Source of the DNA: UBA877 sp034436335
GTDB taxonomy: Bacteria > Chloroflexota > Anaerolineae > Anaerolineales > Villigracilaceae
Length of the DNA: 38,705 nucleotides
NCBI GenBank assembly: GCA_034436335.1
Contig: DAOTVO010000046.1
Span: 1 to 38,705 of the forward strand
Reading direction: 5' to 3'
A program made the position numbers and the translations under genes. Numbering within the stretch: the first letter of the stretch is position 1; each line of letters starts with the position of its first letter. The notes under the pieces were generated by a model that made no database searches, was not told the DNA's origin, and worked only from the letters and a program-made list of their open reading frames with translations. Of this stretch, positions 31,120-38,705 are shown one piece after another.

Positions 31120-32073
31120 ATGCGCGTTAATCTTTTTACTTTCCTGCTTGCCCTTCTTCTCGCCGCGTGCGCTCCTGCCGCGGCGCGCCTCCCCGTGTCA
31201 ACGGCCACCCTGCCCCCGCCGCCGACCGTCTATTCAACTCCAGACTATTCAACTCCAGATTATCAGACCCCGGCCCCCCCCACCCCGACCGAAACGCCCG
31301 TCCCCTGCGACCCCGCCGCCGGTTTTTGTATCATAGAGGGGACTTTCCTGCTCCAGCGTCCACTCAACCCACCGGAAAACGCCGTTATTGACCGTACCTA
31401 CGCCTACGGCTCCACCCTCGGCGGGAGCCGCGAACCCCATCACGGCATCGAATTCCCCGCCCGCAGCGGGACGCCGGTCCTGGCCGCCGCTGCCGGAACG
31501 GTCCGCTACGCCGGAGACGACGCGGCGCAAAAATTCAGCCCGTGGAACAATTTCTACGGCAATCTGGTGGTCATCGAACACACCCTCGGCGGCCAAACGC
31601 TTTACACCCTCTACGCCCATCTCTCACGGCTGGACGTGCACGCTGGTCAGACTGTCGCCGCCGGAGAAAAAATCGGCGAGGTCGGCATGAGCGGCTCGGC
31701 CGCCGGCCCCCATCTGCACCTGGAAGTCCGTCTCGACCCGCAGGACTACGACAGCGCCCTCAACCCGCAACTCTGGCTCCTCCCCCTGCCCGAAACCGGC
31801 GTCCTCGCTATGCGCTTCGTGGACGCCAAGGGTCAGCCCGTCCGCGCCCAGCCAAACGTCCAATACTTCCCCGACCCGGCTGCGCCCTATGCCTGGGCCT
31901 GGCCGCCGGAACTCTACGCCCCGGCCATGCCTCCCGCCTGGGAAAGCGCCCTGCTCGGCGACCTGCCCGCCGGACTTTACCGCCTCACCCACATCTGGAA
32001 AGGCGTTCTCTACGAACGCTGGGTGGAAGTCCAGCCCGGCAAACTCACCCTGGTCACATTCGAGGTGCCCTGA
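31120..32073 (+). CDS. Lipoprotein with M23 (LytM) peptidase domain
   Basis: I start at ATG 31120, giving 317 residues that open with a signal peptide and lipobox LAAC; a start at 31090 would add residues encoded by MITE-adjacent DNA. A Thr/Pro-rich linker contains two 15-bp direct repeats (31231-31260, YSTPD twice). The M23 domain (about 85-210) has HHGIEFPARSGTPV, where the usual HxxxD zinc motif has Glu in place of Asp, then a YAHLS strand and the intact HLHLE (HxH) motif. A C-terminal beta-rich extension of about 100 residues follows. It probably binds or cleaves peptidoglycan cross-links outside the membrane. Its stop overlaps the aminotransferase start by one base. Confidence 0.88.
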   Translation: MRVNLFTFLLALLLAACAPAAARLPVSTATLPPPPTVYSTPDYSTPDYQTPAPPTPTETPVPCDPAAGFCIIEGTFLLQRPLNPPENAVIDRTYAYGSTLGGSREPHHGIEFPARSGTPVLAAAAGTVRYAGDDAAQKFSPWNNFYGNLVVIEHTLGGQTLYTLYAHLSRLDVHAGQTVAAGEKIGEVGMSGSAAGPHLHLEVRLDPQDYDSALNPQLWLLPLPETGVLAMRFVDAKGQPVRAQPNVQYFPDPAAPYAWAWPPELYAPAMPPAWESALLGDLPAGLYRLTHIWKGVLYERWVEVQPGKLTLVTFEVP

Positions 32074-33242
32074 TGTTTACCGACCGTGTCACTCCCTTGC
32101 GCCCCGAAGGCGCCTACGCCGTCCTTGCCCGCGCCCAGGCGCTCGAAGCGCAAGGCCGCCGCATCGTCCACCTAGAAATCGGACAGCCTGACTTCCCCAC
32201 GCCCGAACACGTCAGTGCGGCGGGAATCTGCGCCATCCGCGAGGGCAGGACGAAGTACAACCCGCCCGCCGGAATCCGCCCCCTACGCGCGGCGATTGCA
32301 GAATATGCCGGCAAGCAGCGGGGTCTCGACCTCGAACCGGCGCGCGTGGTCGTCGGCCCCGGCTCTAAGCCCGGCTTGTTTTTCCCCACCCTCGCCCTCG
32401 TGGCGCCCGGCGACGAGGTGCTTTACCCCGACCCCGGCTTCCCGACCTACGAGGCGATGATCCGTGTCGCCGGCGGCGTGCCGGTGCCCGTGCCGCTGCG
32501 GGAGGAAAACAACTTCTCGTTTGACCTAGAGGCCTTCGACCGGTTGATCTCGCCGCGCACCAAATTGATCATTCTGAACTCGCCTGCTAACCCCACCGGT
32601 GGGGTGATCCCGCTCGCCAACTTGGCACACATCGCCGCCAAAGCGCAGGAATTCAACTGTTGGGTGCTCTCGGATGAAATCTACAGCCGCCTGACCTATG
32701 ACGATGTAACAGCGCATTCCATCGCCGCCCTGCCCGAAATGCTAGAACGCACCATTATCGTGGACGGCTTTTCAAAGACCTACTCGATGACCGGTTGGCG
32801 GCTGGGTTACATGATTGCCCCGCCCGCCCTGGCCGAGCGGCTGGAACTCCTGCTGACGCACGCCGTCGGCTGTACGGCGACCTTCACCCAATATGCCGGG
32901 CTCGAGGCGTTGACCGGGCCGCAGGACTTCGTCGAGCAGATGCGCGCCGAATATCAGCGCCGCCGCGACCGGATGCTGCAACTGCTCAACGCCATCCCCG
33001 GAGTCCATGCCCAGAAACCGCAGGGCGCTTTTTACCTCTTCCCAAATGTCAAATCTTATGGCCTGACCTCGCAGGAAATTGCCGCCCGCTTGATTGACGA
33101 GGCCGGGGTGGCCGTGCTGGCCGGCAGCGACTTCGGCCCCGGCGGCGAGGGGTATTTGCGCCTCGTCTATGCCGTATCGTTGGAAACGATTGAAGAAGGG
33201 CTGGAAAGAATAGCCGAATGGTTTCGCGCACAGTCTTCGTAA
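32073..33242 (+). CDS. Class I/II PLP-dependent aminotransferase
   Basis: The 389-residue enzyme has the fold-type I aspartate-aminotransferase signature: LEIGQPDFPTPEHV near the N-terminus, the NPTGG motif (173-177), DEIYSRLTYDD, and the PLP lysine K235 in GFSKTYSMTGWRLGY; the terminal YLRLVYA holds the substrate-carboxylate arginine. It is close to the general aspartate/aromatic aminotransferase group; the substrate is not predictable here. ATG 32073 overlaps the lipoprotein TGA. A longer open frame back to 31542 reads out of phase through the lipoprotein and is spurious. Confidence 0.93.
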   Translation: MFTDRVTPLRPEGAYAVLARAQALEAQGRRIVHLEIGQPDFPTPEHVSAAGICAIREGRTKYNPPAGIRPLRAAIAEYAGKQRGLDLEPARVVVGPGSKPGLFFPTLALVAPGDEVLYPDPGFPTYEAMIRVAGGVPVPVPLREENNFSFDLEAFDRLISPRTKLIILNSPANPTGGVIPLANLAHIAAKAQEFNCWVLSDEIYSRLTYDDVTAHSIAALPEMLERTIIVDGFSKTYSMTGWRLGYMIAPPALAERLELLLTHAVGCTATFTQYAGLEALTGPQDFVEQMRAEYQRRRDRMLQLLNAIPGVHAQKPQGAFYLFPNVKSYGLTSQEIAARLIDEAGVAVLAGSDFGPGGEGYLRLVYAVSLETIEEGLERIAEWFRAQSS

Positions 33243-33421
33243 CTCGAAAATTTTAACCACCCTCCGAAGGCGCCATCGGTGAGACGCCGCAGGGAGGTGA
33301 TAGGCAACGGCGCAGAATAAGCAGAGGGCAGGCCTGCAGACCTATCAGCGCCGAAAAAAACGGCAGAATAGCCCTTCCTCTCGATGAGAAAAAATTTCAG
33401 CCGACAAGGCAGGGGCGTTTC
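33243..33421. other. Non-coding stretch rich in complementary arms (possible structured RNA)
   Basis: No credible gene is present. Several pairings are visible: CACCCTCC (33258-33265) with GGGAGGTG (33292-33299), enclosing GGCG/CGCC; TGATAGG (33298-33304) with CCTATCA (33341-33347); CCG-(A)7-CGG at 33352-33364; and CGGC with GCCG enclosing the AT-rich 3' part. I could not match it to a known RNA family; SAM, TPP, cobalamin, fluoride, RNase P, SRP and tmRNA signatures were considered and not found. It lies after the aminotransferase stop and before the minus-strand DUF4177-like gene. Confidence 0.3.
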
Positions 33422-33610
33422 TCAGGAAAGTTCTTGGGCAAGATATAAAATTTGGGCGTTATTTTGTTCGCCAAATGCAACCGCTTCAACCAGTTGCCAG
33501 CCCTGCGCTCCGATTTGATTTAAATAGTCCCACGTCCATGGACAACTTTCCAGGGCTCCCTGGTCATTCATGGGAAGAAAACCCATCCACTCACCGTTTA
33601 CGAAGGTCAC
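33422..33610 (-). CDS. Small DUF4177-like protein with out-of-frame start
   Basis: The 62-residue product from GTG 33610 contains LNQIGAQGWQLVEAV, the hallmark of DUF4177-type small proteins. The same frame continues upstream without stop to 33656 and reads VKFSISNRVCQVQFSR, a plausible first strand. A strong AAGGAGT site is followed by ATG at 33658-33660, but that ATG is one base out of frame with this coding sequence and stops after 17 codons. A missing base at the start codon (for example ATGGTC becoming ATGTC) would explain this. The gene is therefore either truncated, weakly expressed from GTG 33610, or affected by a sequence error. Function unknown. Confidence 0.55.
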   Translation of the reverse strand: MTFVNGEWMGFLPMNDQGALESCPWTWDYLNQIGAQGWQLVEAVAFGEQNNAQILYLAQELS

Positions 33611-33906
33611 TCGGCTGAATTGTACCTGGCAGACGCGGTTTGAAATCGAGAACTTGACATTTCTACTCCTTTTAATCGTTCTGGCAGGCGATGAATCTCA
33701 AGAGAGCACCCTTACAAGCGGATAGGTGAGGCGTAGAGCAGCAAAGCGGCGGTAGGGATACCACCAATGAATGACACTCGCTCCTCTATCGCCTCAGAGA
33801 ACGAGAAAGCAAACAACGAGCCACAAACAGCACATCGCTGCATTGACGAGCGACTAACGCTGCTATCAGCCGCGCAACAGACCGAACCCCGATTCAAATC
33901 CGACCA

Positions 33907-35249
33907 CTATATGGCCGCTTGAACAAACTGCGCATCTTCCTCCTCGGCAATGCGGATGCCTTCTTTTTCGTTCACGCGCGTCAAGAGGAACGCTCCCAAG
34001 GCAAAGAAGACAATCAAGGAGACGATCGCCGCCCGGCTGCCGCCCATCGCCGCGCTGACGGTCCAAACAGCAGCGGGCCGACTGTGCCGGCAATTTTTTC
34101 TGAAATGGAGAAGAAAGAGTAGAACTCGGCGGATTTGCTCTTCGGCATCATGCGTCCCATCAAGGAGCGGCTCAGCGCCTGTGAGCCGCCCTGAACGGTG
34201 GCAACGGCAAAACCAAGCACCCAGAACTGCCATTCCTGATAGAGGAAATAGCCGCCGATGGCAATCAGCGTATAGACGGCCAGGCTGAGCAAGATGGCCG
34301 GTTTGGTGCCTATCTTCTTTGCCAGCCAGCCGAAGAAAAAGGCAAAAGGCATGGCCACAAATTGCACCATCAACAACGTCCCAATGGTCGTTGTCGAAGA
34401 AAAGCCCAATTCGGTGCCGTAAATGGTGGCCATGAAGATGATCGTGCCGATGCCGTTGTTGTAAAGCCAGAAAGCAATGATAAAGAGCAGCAATTGGCGA
34501 TATTTGCGAATCTCACGGAAGGTATGTCCCAGCCGACCGAAACTGGCCTGTAGGGGGCTGAATCCCTTCTCCGCTTCCTGGATGCGGCGCTCCGGCTCCG
34601 GGACATGACGCCAAAGCGGAATGGTGAAGACCAGCCACCAGACCGAGACGGTCAGGAAGCAGATGCGCGTCATCAGCGTGGTCAACTCTCCCTCTGACCA
34701 GGAGGCCAGCGAGGGGATGATGTTCGGCAAAACGGAGGGCAGGAACATGATCATCGCCAGGTTGACCGCCAGCAAAATGCCGCCGCCCAGGTAGCCCATC
34801 GCATAGCCGCGCGAAGAGACTTGATCAATCTCATCCTCCCGCGCCACATGCGGCAGGAGCGAATCGTAGAAAACGTTCGCCCCGGCAAAACCGACGCTGC
34901 CGAAGATGTAGAACAGGGAAGCAATGAACCAGTCGCCTTCTTGCACCAGATAGAGCAGGGCCGTGCCGATCACCCCCAGGAAGACAAAAATATTCATCAT
35001 GCGTTTTTTGGCGCCCAAAAAATCGGCCATGGCGCCGAGAATCGGGCCGAGCAGGGCGACAATCAGGAGCGCAATCGAGGTCGTGTACGACCAGTACACG
35101 GTGGCCGTGTTGGCCTGGTCGCTTTGCACGGCCACATTGGCATAATAGACCGGCAGGATGGCCGCCATAATGCTGGTGGCGAAAACCGAGTTGGCCCAGT
35201 CGTACATAGCCCAGGCATTGATGGCGCGTTTGTGTCTCTTTTCGTCCAT
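33907..35249 (-). CDS. UMF1/Atg22-type MFS transporter with C-terminal frameshift
   Basis: The start is ATG 35249, preceded by GAGGAG; MDEKRHKRAINAWAMYDWAN is the typical opening of this MFS family, followed by about twelve TM segments. The frame runs through GRMMPKSKSAEFYSFFSIS and GPLLFG, then departs near 34061 and stops at 34014 after Arg/Ser-rich nonsense. The expected last helix (IVSLIVFFALGAFLLTRVNEKEG) continues in the next frame to a stop at 33907. One lost base in GGTCC restores the full length of about 447 residues. The uninterrupted version would be 34014-35249, 411 residues. Substrate unknown; relatives export amino acids or small molecules. It may be a real mutation or an assembly error. 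Confidence 0.78.
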
Positions 35250-35312
35250 GCGAATCTCCTCAACAGCAAATTTGTTGATAACAACACTTCCCCGGCAGGC
35301 AAGTTGCCCCCG

Positions 35313-35318
35313 ATTATA
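35313..35318 (-). promoter_or_regulatory. -10 box of the MFS transporter gene
   Basis: On the minus strand the sequence GGGTATAAT contains a perfect TATAAT 63 bp before ATG 35249, in the 124-bp gap after the AlkZ-related gene. No good -35 hexamer is visible at 16-18 nt. Confidence 0.45.
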
Positions 35319-35373
35319 CCCTCTCCAAACCGGCGCGGAGGTTAAGGGCAAGTAAAGAATGGCAGTGCAAAAA

Positions 35374-36243
35374 TCACCTGGTCAGTAACTCCTCCAGCGT
35401 CAGCCAGAGATTGGTTTTCTGCGGATGCAACGCTTCGACCAGTTTTCCCTCGGCCAACAGTTTGGTCACCGTGCGCTTGACCAATTCGGGCGGCCAGCCA
35501 AAGAGCCGCGCGAGGTCTCGCCTCTGCGCCGCGCCGACCGAGCGCAGGTAGAGTTCAACCAGTTTCTGCCGCGCTTCGGCCTCCCCAATCGGCTGCGCCC
35601 GCTCTGGCAGGTCGGGAAAGTGACGGGCAGTCAGGTCGTAGCGATAGGCATAACGCCATGCCCCGGCCTCGGCCACGCCGACCGGAAGAATCTTGAAATC
35701 GGCCTGTAAATCTTCCAGGGCGCGGTTGAATTCGGAATCTCTGGCGTGCTGTAAGCGCGCTGCCTTGCGCAGGGAAATCGTGTCCAGCACGCCTTCTTCG
35801 AGCAGAGCGTCATAGACCTGTTTGGCGGCCAGTGTCAAGCGGCCCTCTTCGTAAGCGATGAGATGGTCTTCTTCGGGCGAGCCGTAATTCTCGGACAGGG
35901 CGTAGAAGTACGGGGCAATCTCCAGCGAAATGAAGGTCGCTTTGCGGCGCAGAATTTTGGCGTAATACCAGATGCGCTTGTCAAGGGCATCGTCTTTCCA
36001 GTCCCAGGTGACGTGACCGGGGTCGTCGTGCGCGTCGGCTACGAGACGGTCGCCGGCGACCGCCGTCCAGAGCGAGGGCAGATCCACGCCGGAGATGGGC
36101 CAGAAATAAACGAAGCCGCGCTCGTTGACAAAGTCCAGCGCCTCGGCGGGAGAAGAAAGCCGTTTTGCCGGAGGCAGGCAAAAGGTCCGCGCCCGGTGCG
36201 CCGAAAGTCGAACCAGGTCGAGGGTCGGGAGAACGGTCGCCAT
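35374..36243 (-). CDS. AlkZ/YcaQ-related winged-helix protein
   Basis: The 289-residue protein reads like the winged-helix DNA-binding family related to AlkZ/YcaQ DNA glycosylases: an N-terminal segment with FVNERGFVYFWPI, a middle region with DALLEEGVLDTISLRKAA, and a C-terminal winged helix with QRRDLARLFGWPPELVKRTV. I cannot locate the QxD/QxQ catalytic motif of true AlkZ, so glycosylase activity is not claimed; DNA binding is likely. ATG 36243 follows the YeiH stop by 3 bp, so it is the third gene of the minus-strand unit beginning at 37450. No functional link to the transporter is evident. Confidence 0.55.
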   Translation of the reverse strand: MATVLPTLDLVRLSAHRARTFCLPPAKRLSSPAEALDFVNERGFVYFWPISGVDLPSLWTAVAGDRLVADAHDDPGHVTWDWKDDALDKRIWYYAKILRRKATFISLEIAPYFYALSENYGSPEEDHLIAYEEGRLTLAAKQVYDALLEEGVLDTISLRKAARLQHARDSEFNRALEDLQADFKILPVGVAEAGAWRYAYRYDLTARHFPDLPERAQPIGEAEARQKLVELYLRSVGAAQRRDLARLFGWPPELVKRTVTKLLAEGKLVEALHPQKTNLWLTLEELLTR

Positions 36244-36246
36244 CCG

Positions 36247-37314
36247 CTAGGGAGCCAGCGGCAGAAGGTAGCCGAAAATCGCCCAGGCTACGCCCAACGC
36301 CAGCAGGGTGTTGAAGAGGGTCGCAATCAGGAAGACGACCAGCGGCTTCCAGCCCATGGATTTGAGTTCGCCGAAGGCAAATTCCAGGCCCATCGAGACA
36401 AAGGCCAGGGTGAATGCCCAGTTCTTGATGGCTTCGAGGACCGTGCCTTTGCCGCCGTCTATCCAGCCGAGGGTGTAGAGGACCGAGGCCAGAACAAACC
36501 CCAGGACGAATTTTGGGAAGCGTTCCCAGATGAGCCGCGGGCTGGGGCGCTGAGCGCCCGCAGCGCGGCCGGCAGAATAGACGGCCAGCAGGAAAGCGAT
36601 GACGCCGATGAGGGCGTTCTGCGTGGATTTGACGATGGTCGCCACTTTTTGCGCGTTCTCGCTGTAGATGGTGCCGGCGCCGATGACCGCCGCAGTGGTG
36701 TCAATATTGCCGCCGAACCATGCTCCGGCGACGGCATCCGGCAAGTGGAGCGCCTCGCCGAATAGCGGCGCGATGACCATCATCGGCAGGGCAACCAGGA
36801 CGACCAGCGCCACCACATAGGCCACCTGCTCTTTTTTGGCCTGCACCGAGCCGGCCGCGGCAATCGCCGCCGAAACGCCGCATACCGAGAGCGCCGTGGA
36901 CATGACGGCGCGCAGTTTATCATCCAGTCCAAAGCGGCCCGCCAGCCAGTAGGTGAAAAAGAAAACGCTGGTGATCATGATGAGCGCCTGGACGATCGAT
37001 CCGCCCGCTGCCGTGACCAGCAGTTTCAAGTTGATGCCCGCCCCCATCAGCACCAAGCCGACTTTCAGGAAGAACTCGGTGCGCACGCCGGGGCGGATGA
37101 ACTCGCCTCCCTTGAACGGGCGAAGCAGGAAATTGACGGCAATGCCCAGCAGAACAGCCCAAATGGGGTATTCGAGCGCCTTGCCGGGGATGTTCAAGGG
37201 CAAATCAAGAGCATAGACCGTCTTCGAAAGCCGCCAGGCCAGGATGGAAAGAGTCACCGTCAGCGCCAATCCGATGATTACACGAAAGAAAGAGAGAGAA
37301 CGATTTTTATCCAC
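36247..37314 (-). CDS. YeiH-family (UPF0324) putative anion exporter
   Basis: The 355-residue integral membrane protein has about ten TM segments and family signatures LVLMGAGINLKLLV, ALSVCGVSAAIAAA and GGNIDTTAAVIGAG. The family is annotated as putative sulfate exporters, largely by association; substrate remains unproven. GTG 37314 is the start, 10 bp after the stop of a 41-residue membrane peptide gene that should be its partner. The hydrophobic profile is complete and no frameshift is seen. Downstream, 3 bp separate it from the AlkZ-related gene. Confidence 0.9.
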   Translation of the reverse strand: MDKNRSLSFFRVIIGLALTVTLSILAWRLSKTVYALDLPLNIPGKALEYPIWAVLLGIAVNFLLRPFKGGEFIRPGVRTEFFLKVGLVLMGAGINLKLLVTAAGGSIVQALIMITSVFFFTYWLAGRFGLDDKLRAVMSTALSVCGVSAAIAAAGSVQAKKEQVAYVVALVVLVALPMMVIAPLFGEALHLPDAVAGAWFGGNIDTTAAVIGAGTIYSENAQKVATIVKSTQNALIGVIAFLLAVYSAGRAAGAQRPSPRLIWERFPKFVLGFVLASVLYTLGWIDGGKGTVLEAIKNWAFTLAFVSMGLEFAFGELKSMGWKPLVVFLIATLFNTLLALGVAWAIFGYLLPLAP

Positions 37315-37324
37315 GTTTTACCGC

Positions 37325-37450
37325 CTAGAAGGAAATCGAGAGGCCGCCCTCGCCCAGCACGCCGAGCACAGCGAACAGGATGAGTAGAAAGGCGACAATC
37401 ATCGCCCACCAATCTTCGCTAATCGAAAAAATCTTATTTCGCTTGTCCAT
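37325..37450 (-). CDS. 41-residue single-TM protein upstream of the YeiH-type transporter
   Basis: The frame runs from ATG (37448-37450) to TAG (37325-37327) and is preceded by AAAGGAG at good spacing. It encodes a charged N-terminus, the motif SEDWWAMIVAF and one hydrophobic helix ending VLGVLGEGG. I recall the SEDWWA phrase as an N-terminal extension or separate small subunit of YeiH-type transporters in other bacteria, so this is probably a dedicated partner made from a separate frame. It is short enough to be missed by standard gene calling. Confidence 0.75.
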   Translation of the reverse strand: MDKRNKIFSISEDWWAMIVAFLLILFAVLGVLGEGGLSISF

Positions 37451-37506
37451 ACATGCTCCTTTCTACAGGATTTTACTAGCGATGGGAAACGTCAAAAATG
37501 CAAAAG

Positions 37507-37515
37507 TGTTACAAT
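37507..37515 (+). promoter_or_regulatory. Extended -10 promoter upstream of the acyltransferase gene
   Basis: TGT TACAAT is a good extended -10 element. The predicted leader to ATG 37619 is about 95 nt, with AGGAG at 37606-37610. It lies in the 168-bp gap shared with the divergent small-protein/YeiH unit; the adjoining GTTACAATTTTAAC is weakly palindromic. Confidence 0.45.
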
Positions 37516-37618
37516 TTTAACAAATTGCTCATCCACAATTGTCTTGTCTTTGGAGAAGACCGCCTCCGGTGAGCCTGATTTGCAATCTGACTGATGCCTT
37601 CAAGCAGGAGATTGCGCG

Positions 37619-38512
37619 ATGACTTGGGAAGAAGAGACTCAACGTTTGACCGAGGCCCTGCTCTTTGAAGTGGTCAAAATTCTGGGCCTGCCCCGCGCTG
37701 ACGGCTGGCGTGACCTGTGCCGCATTCTCTTTGGACGCGGCCTGCGCAACCTGGCCGAAATCGGTCTTACCTTCGACCGGATGCTGGTCGAACGCGGCCT
37801 GCGCGAGGCCTCCGAGTGGGCGCTGACCCACTGGTGCCGCGGCATTTTGGCCAGAGGCCAGGAAAACGCCCCCGCCGAAGGGCCGCTGCTGATCATCTCC
37901 AACCATCCCGGCACATACGACGCGCTGGTCGTTGCCTCCCGCCTGCCGCGGCCCGACCTGCACATCATCGCCTCCGACCTGTCCTTCTTCCGTTCGCTCC
38001 AGAACTTCAGCCGAAGGGTGTTTTTCATTCCAATCAACGTCAAAGACGCCGCCGGACGCATGGCCGGGATGCTTGCTGCTGTGCGTCACCTGAAGCAGGA
38101 CGGCGCAGTGCTGTTGATGGGTTCGGGAACAATTGACCCCGACCCGGCAGTTTTTCCCGGCGCCCTGGCGAACCTGCAACGCTGGACGGAGGCCGCCAAT
38201 CTGTTCCTGCGCTTCGTCCCGCAGACCCGCGTCCTGCTTGCCGCAGTGAGCCATGTCGTCCACCCGAAGTGGGCGCGCCATCCCCTTCCCCGAATTTGGC
38301 GCGAGGGTCTGCAACGCCGCCGCGTAGCCGAGTTCTGTCAGGTGATACAGCAGTTGTTTCGCCCTGGCAGTCTCTACGTCTCGCCGAGGGTCAGTTTTTC
38401 GTCTCCCTTCACAGCCGAGGAGTTGGGCGATTCACCGCGCGAAGCCCTCATCCGGCATGAAACCTTGCTGCTTGCGGAACATTGCCGTCTGTTCGGAGGT
38501 TGCCCGGCCTGA
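37619..38512 (+). CDS. PlsC-like acyltransferase
   Basis: The 297-residue protein carries the HX4D acyltransferase motif as NHPGTYD (H96, D101) in a typical LLIISNHPGTYDAL context, followed by a second block with FSRRVFFIPINV and a GSGTIDPDP segment where 1-acylglycerol-3-phosphate acyltransferases have FPEGTRS. The variant third block suggests an acceptor other than lysophosphatidate. There is no clear TM segment, so it is probably a peripheral membrane enzyme. ATG 37619 has AGGAG 8 nt upstream. The downstream neighbour is an ISAs1-type transposase gene whose left end seems to begin within about 10 bp of this stop codon. Confidence 0.82.
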   Translation: MTWEEETQRLTEALLFEVVKILGLPRADGWRDLCRILFGRGLRNLAEIGLTFDRMLVERGLREASEWALTHWCRGILARGQENAPAEGPLLIISNHPGTYDALVVASRLPRPDLHIIASDLSFFRSLQNFSRRVFFIPINVKDAAGRMAGMLAAVRHLKQDGAVLLMGSGTIDPDPAVFPGALANLQRWTEAANLFLRFVPQTRVLLAAVSHVVHPKWARHPLPRIWREGLQRRRVAEFCQVIQQLFRPGSLYVSPRVSFSSPFTAEELGDSPREALIRHETLLLAEHCRLFGGCPA

Positions 38513-38604
38513 GACGGCAGGCTCTGAACATGGCATTGCGGGATAGGGCAATCGCATTTGGAAAGATGTGAGAGAATCGCTGCACAGAAGAAAGGAGAGC
38601 AGCG

Positions 38605-38705
38605 ATGGAGACACCCCGCCTGGTCAAAATAGAAGCACATTTTGGCAAGATGCGCGATCCCCGGACTGGGAACGCCAAACGGCACAAGTTACTGGACATT
38701 TTGGT
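38605..38705 (+). CDS. N-terminal fragment of an ISAs1-family transposase (cut by window edge)
   Basis: The frame opens at ATG 38605 after AAAGGAG and runs off the window after 34 codons. HFGKMRDPRTGNAKRHKLLDIL is the standard N-terminus of ISAs1-family transposases (HF-x-DPR-x-KRHKLLDI). The left terminal repeat probably lies near 38518-38545, where CAGGCTCTGAACATG begins a stretch with the inverted repeat ATTGC/GCAAT; the right end is not visible, so the boundary is a guess. The catalytic DDE residues are outside the window. Confidence 0.85.
   Translation, partial: METPRLVKIEAHFGKMRDPRTGNAKRHKLLDIL

Noticed and set aside
33243..33421. SAM-I riboswitch on the minus strand, suggested by CTCATCGAGAGG
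   Set aside because: The conserved core and closing P1 strand at the far end are missing, and the downstream gene is not methionine-related.
33712..33922. Small frames on both strands between the DUF4177-like and MFS genes
   Set aside because: Neither has a ribosome site or recognisable family. The plus-strand frame also runs into the MFS gene's end in antisense.
35863..36765. Open frame of 300 codons on the plus strand
   Set aside because: It spans the end of the YeiH gene and the start of the AlkZ-related gene in antisense; composition is charged and low-complexity with no domain.

Overview
The window looks like a chromosomal segment of a Chloroflexota bacterium, probably class Anaerolineae. 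This is an inference from gene style: very large multi-GAF sensor kinases, LysM/M23 lipoproteins with Pro/Thr-rich linkers, a TrmFO folate-type tRNA methyltransferase, a two-domain FtcD and a GH13/ROK sugar pair. No rRNA, tRNA or CRISPR array was seen. Transposase fragments lie at both edges: the last 50 residues of a DDE-type enzyme at the left, and the first 34 residues of an ISAs1-family enzyme at the right.

Region 1 (214-13166, + strand) is the most unusual part. It is a tightly packed run of five genes. First is a membrane cache/HAMP/GAF sensor with no kinase domain. Next is a ParA-type ATPase overlapping a 2232-residue soluble hybrid histidine kinase with eight GAF, two PAS and two receiver domains. 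Then comes a threonine-synthase-like PLP enzyme carrying a C-terminal receiver domain, and finally an EamA/DMT transporter. The simplest reading is a spatially organised phosphorelay that acts directly on an amino-acid enzyme, possibly coupled to export. The PLP enzyme-receiver fusion is the main candidate for an undescribed system.

Region 2 (13171-18096, - strand) runs convergently, with 4 bp between stop codons. It encodes a GAF histidine kinase, a histidine kinase with an N-terminal receiver, and an OmpR-type regulator, a plausible three-step cascade transcribed from a promoter with a perfect TATAAT box.

Region 3 (18188-23565, +) holds trmFO, an M28 glutaminyl-cyclase-like hydrolase, a small histidine kinase, hflX and a small two-helix membrane protein. 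Region 4 (23598-33242) holds a LysM/M23 lipoprotein (-), then on + a GH13 alpha-glucosidase with an in-frame repeat insertion, a YHS protein, a ROK sugar kinase, a TrmH/SpoU methyltransferase, a PLDc_N-like small membrane protein, FtcD, an M23 lipoprotein and a class I aminotransferase. Two copies of a short inverted-repeat element (about 160-170 bp), each with a perfect 8-bp target duplication, sit at 19600-19770 and 30921-31079. They look like MITEs mobilised by an IS66-type transposase.

Region 5 (33243-38512) has a non-coding stretch rich in complementary arms, a small DUF4177-like gene whose start codon is out of frame, a UMF1/Atg22-type MFS gene with a C-terminal frameshift, an AlkZ-related winged-helix protein, a YeiH-type transporter with a 41-residue membrane partner, and a PlsC-like acyltransferase. 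The 33661-33906 gap shows nothing recognisable. Several genes have -10 boxes only 6-7 nt before the start codon, which suggests leaderless transcripts.
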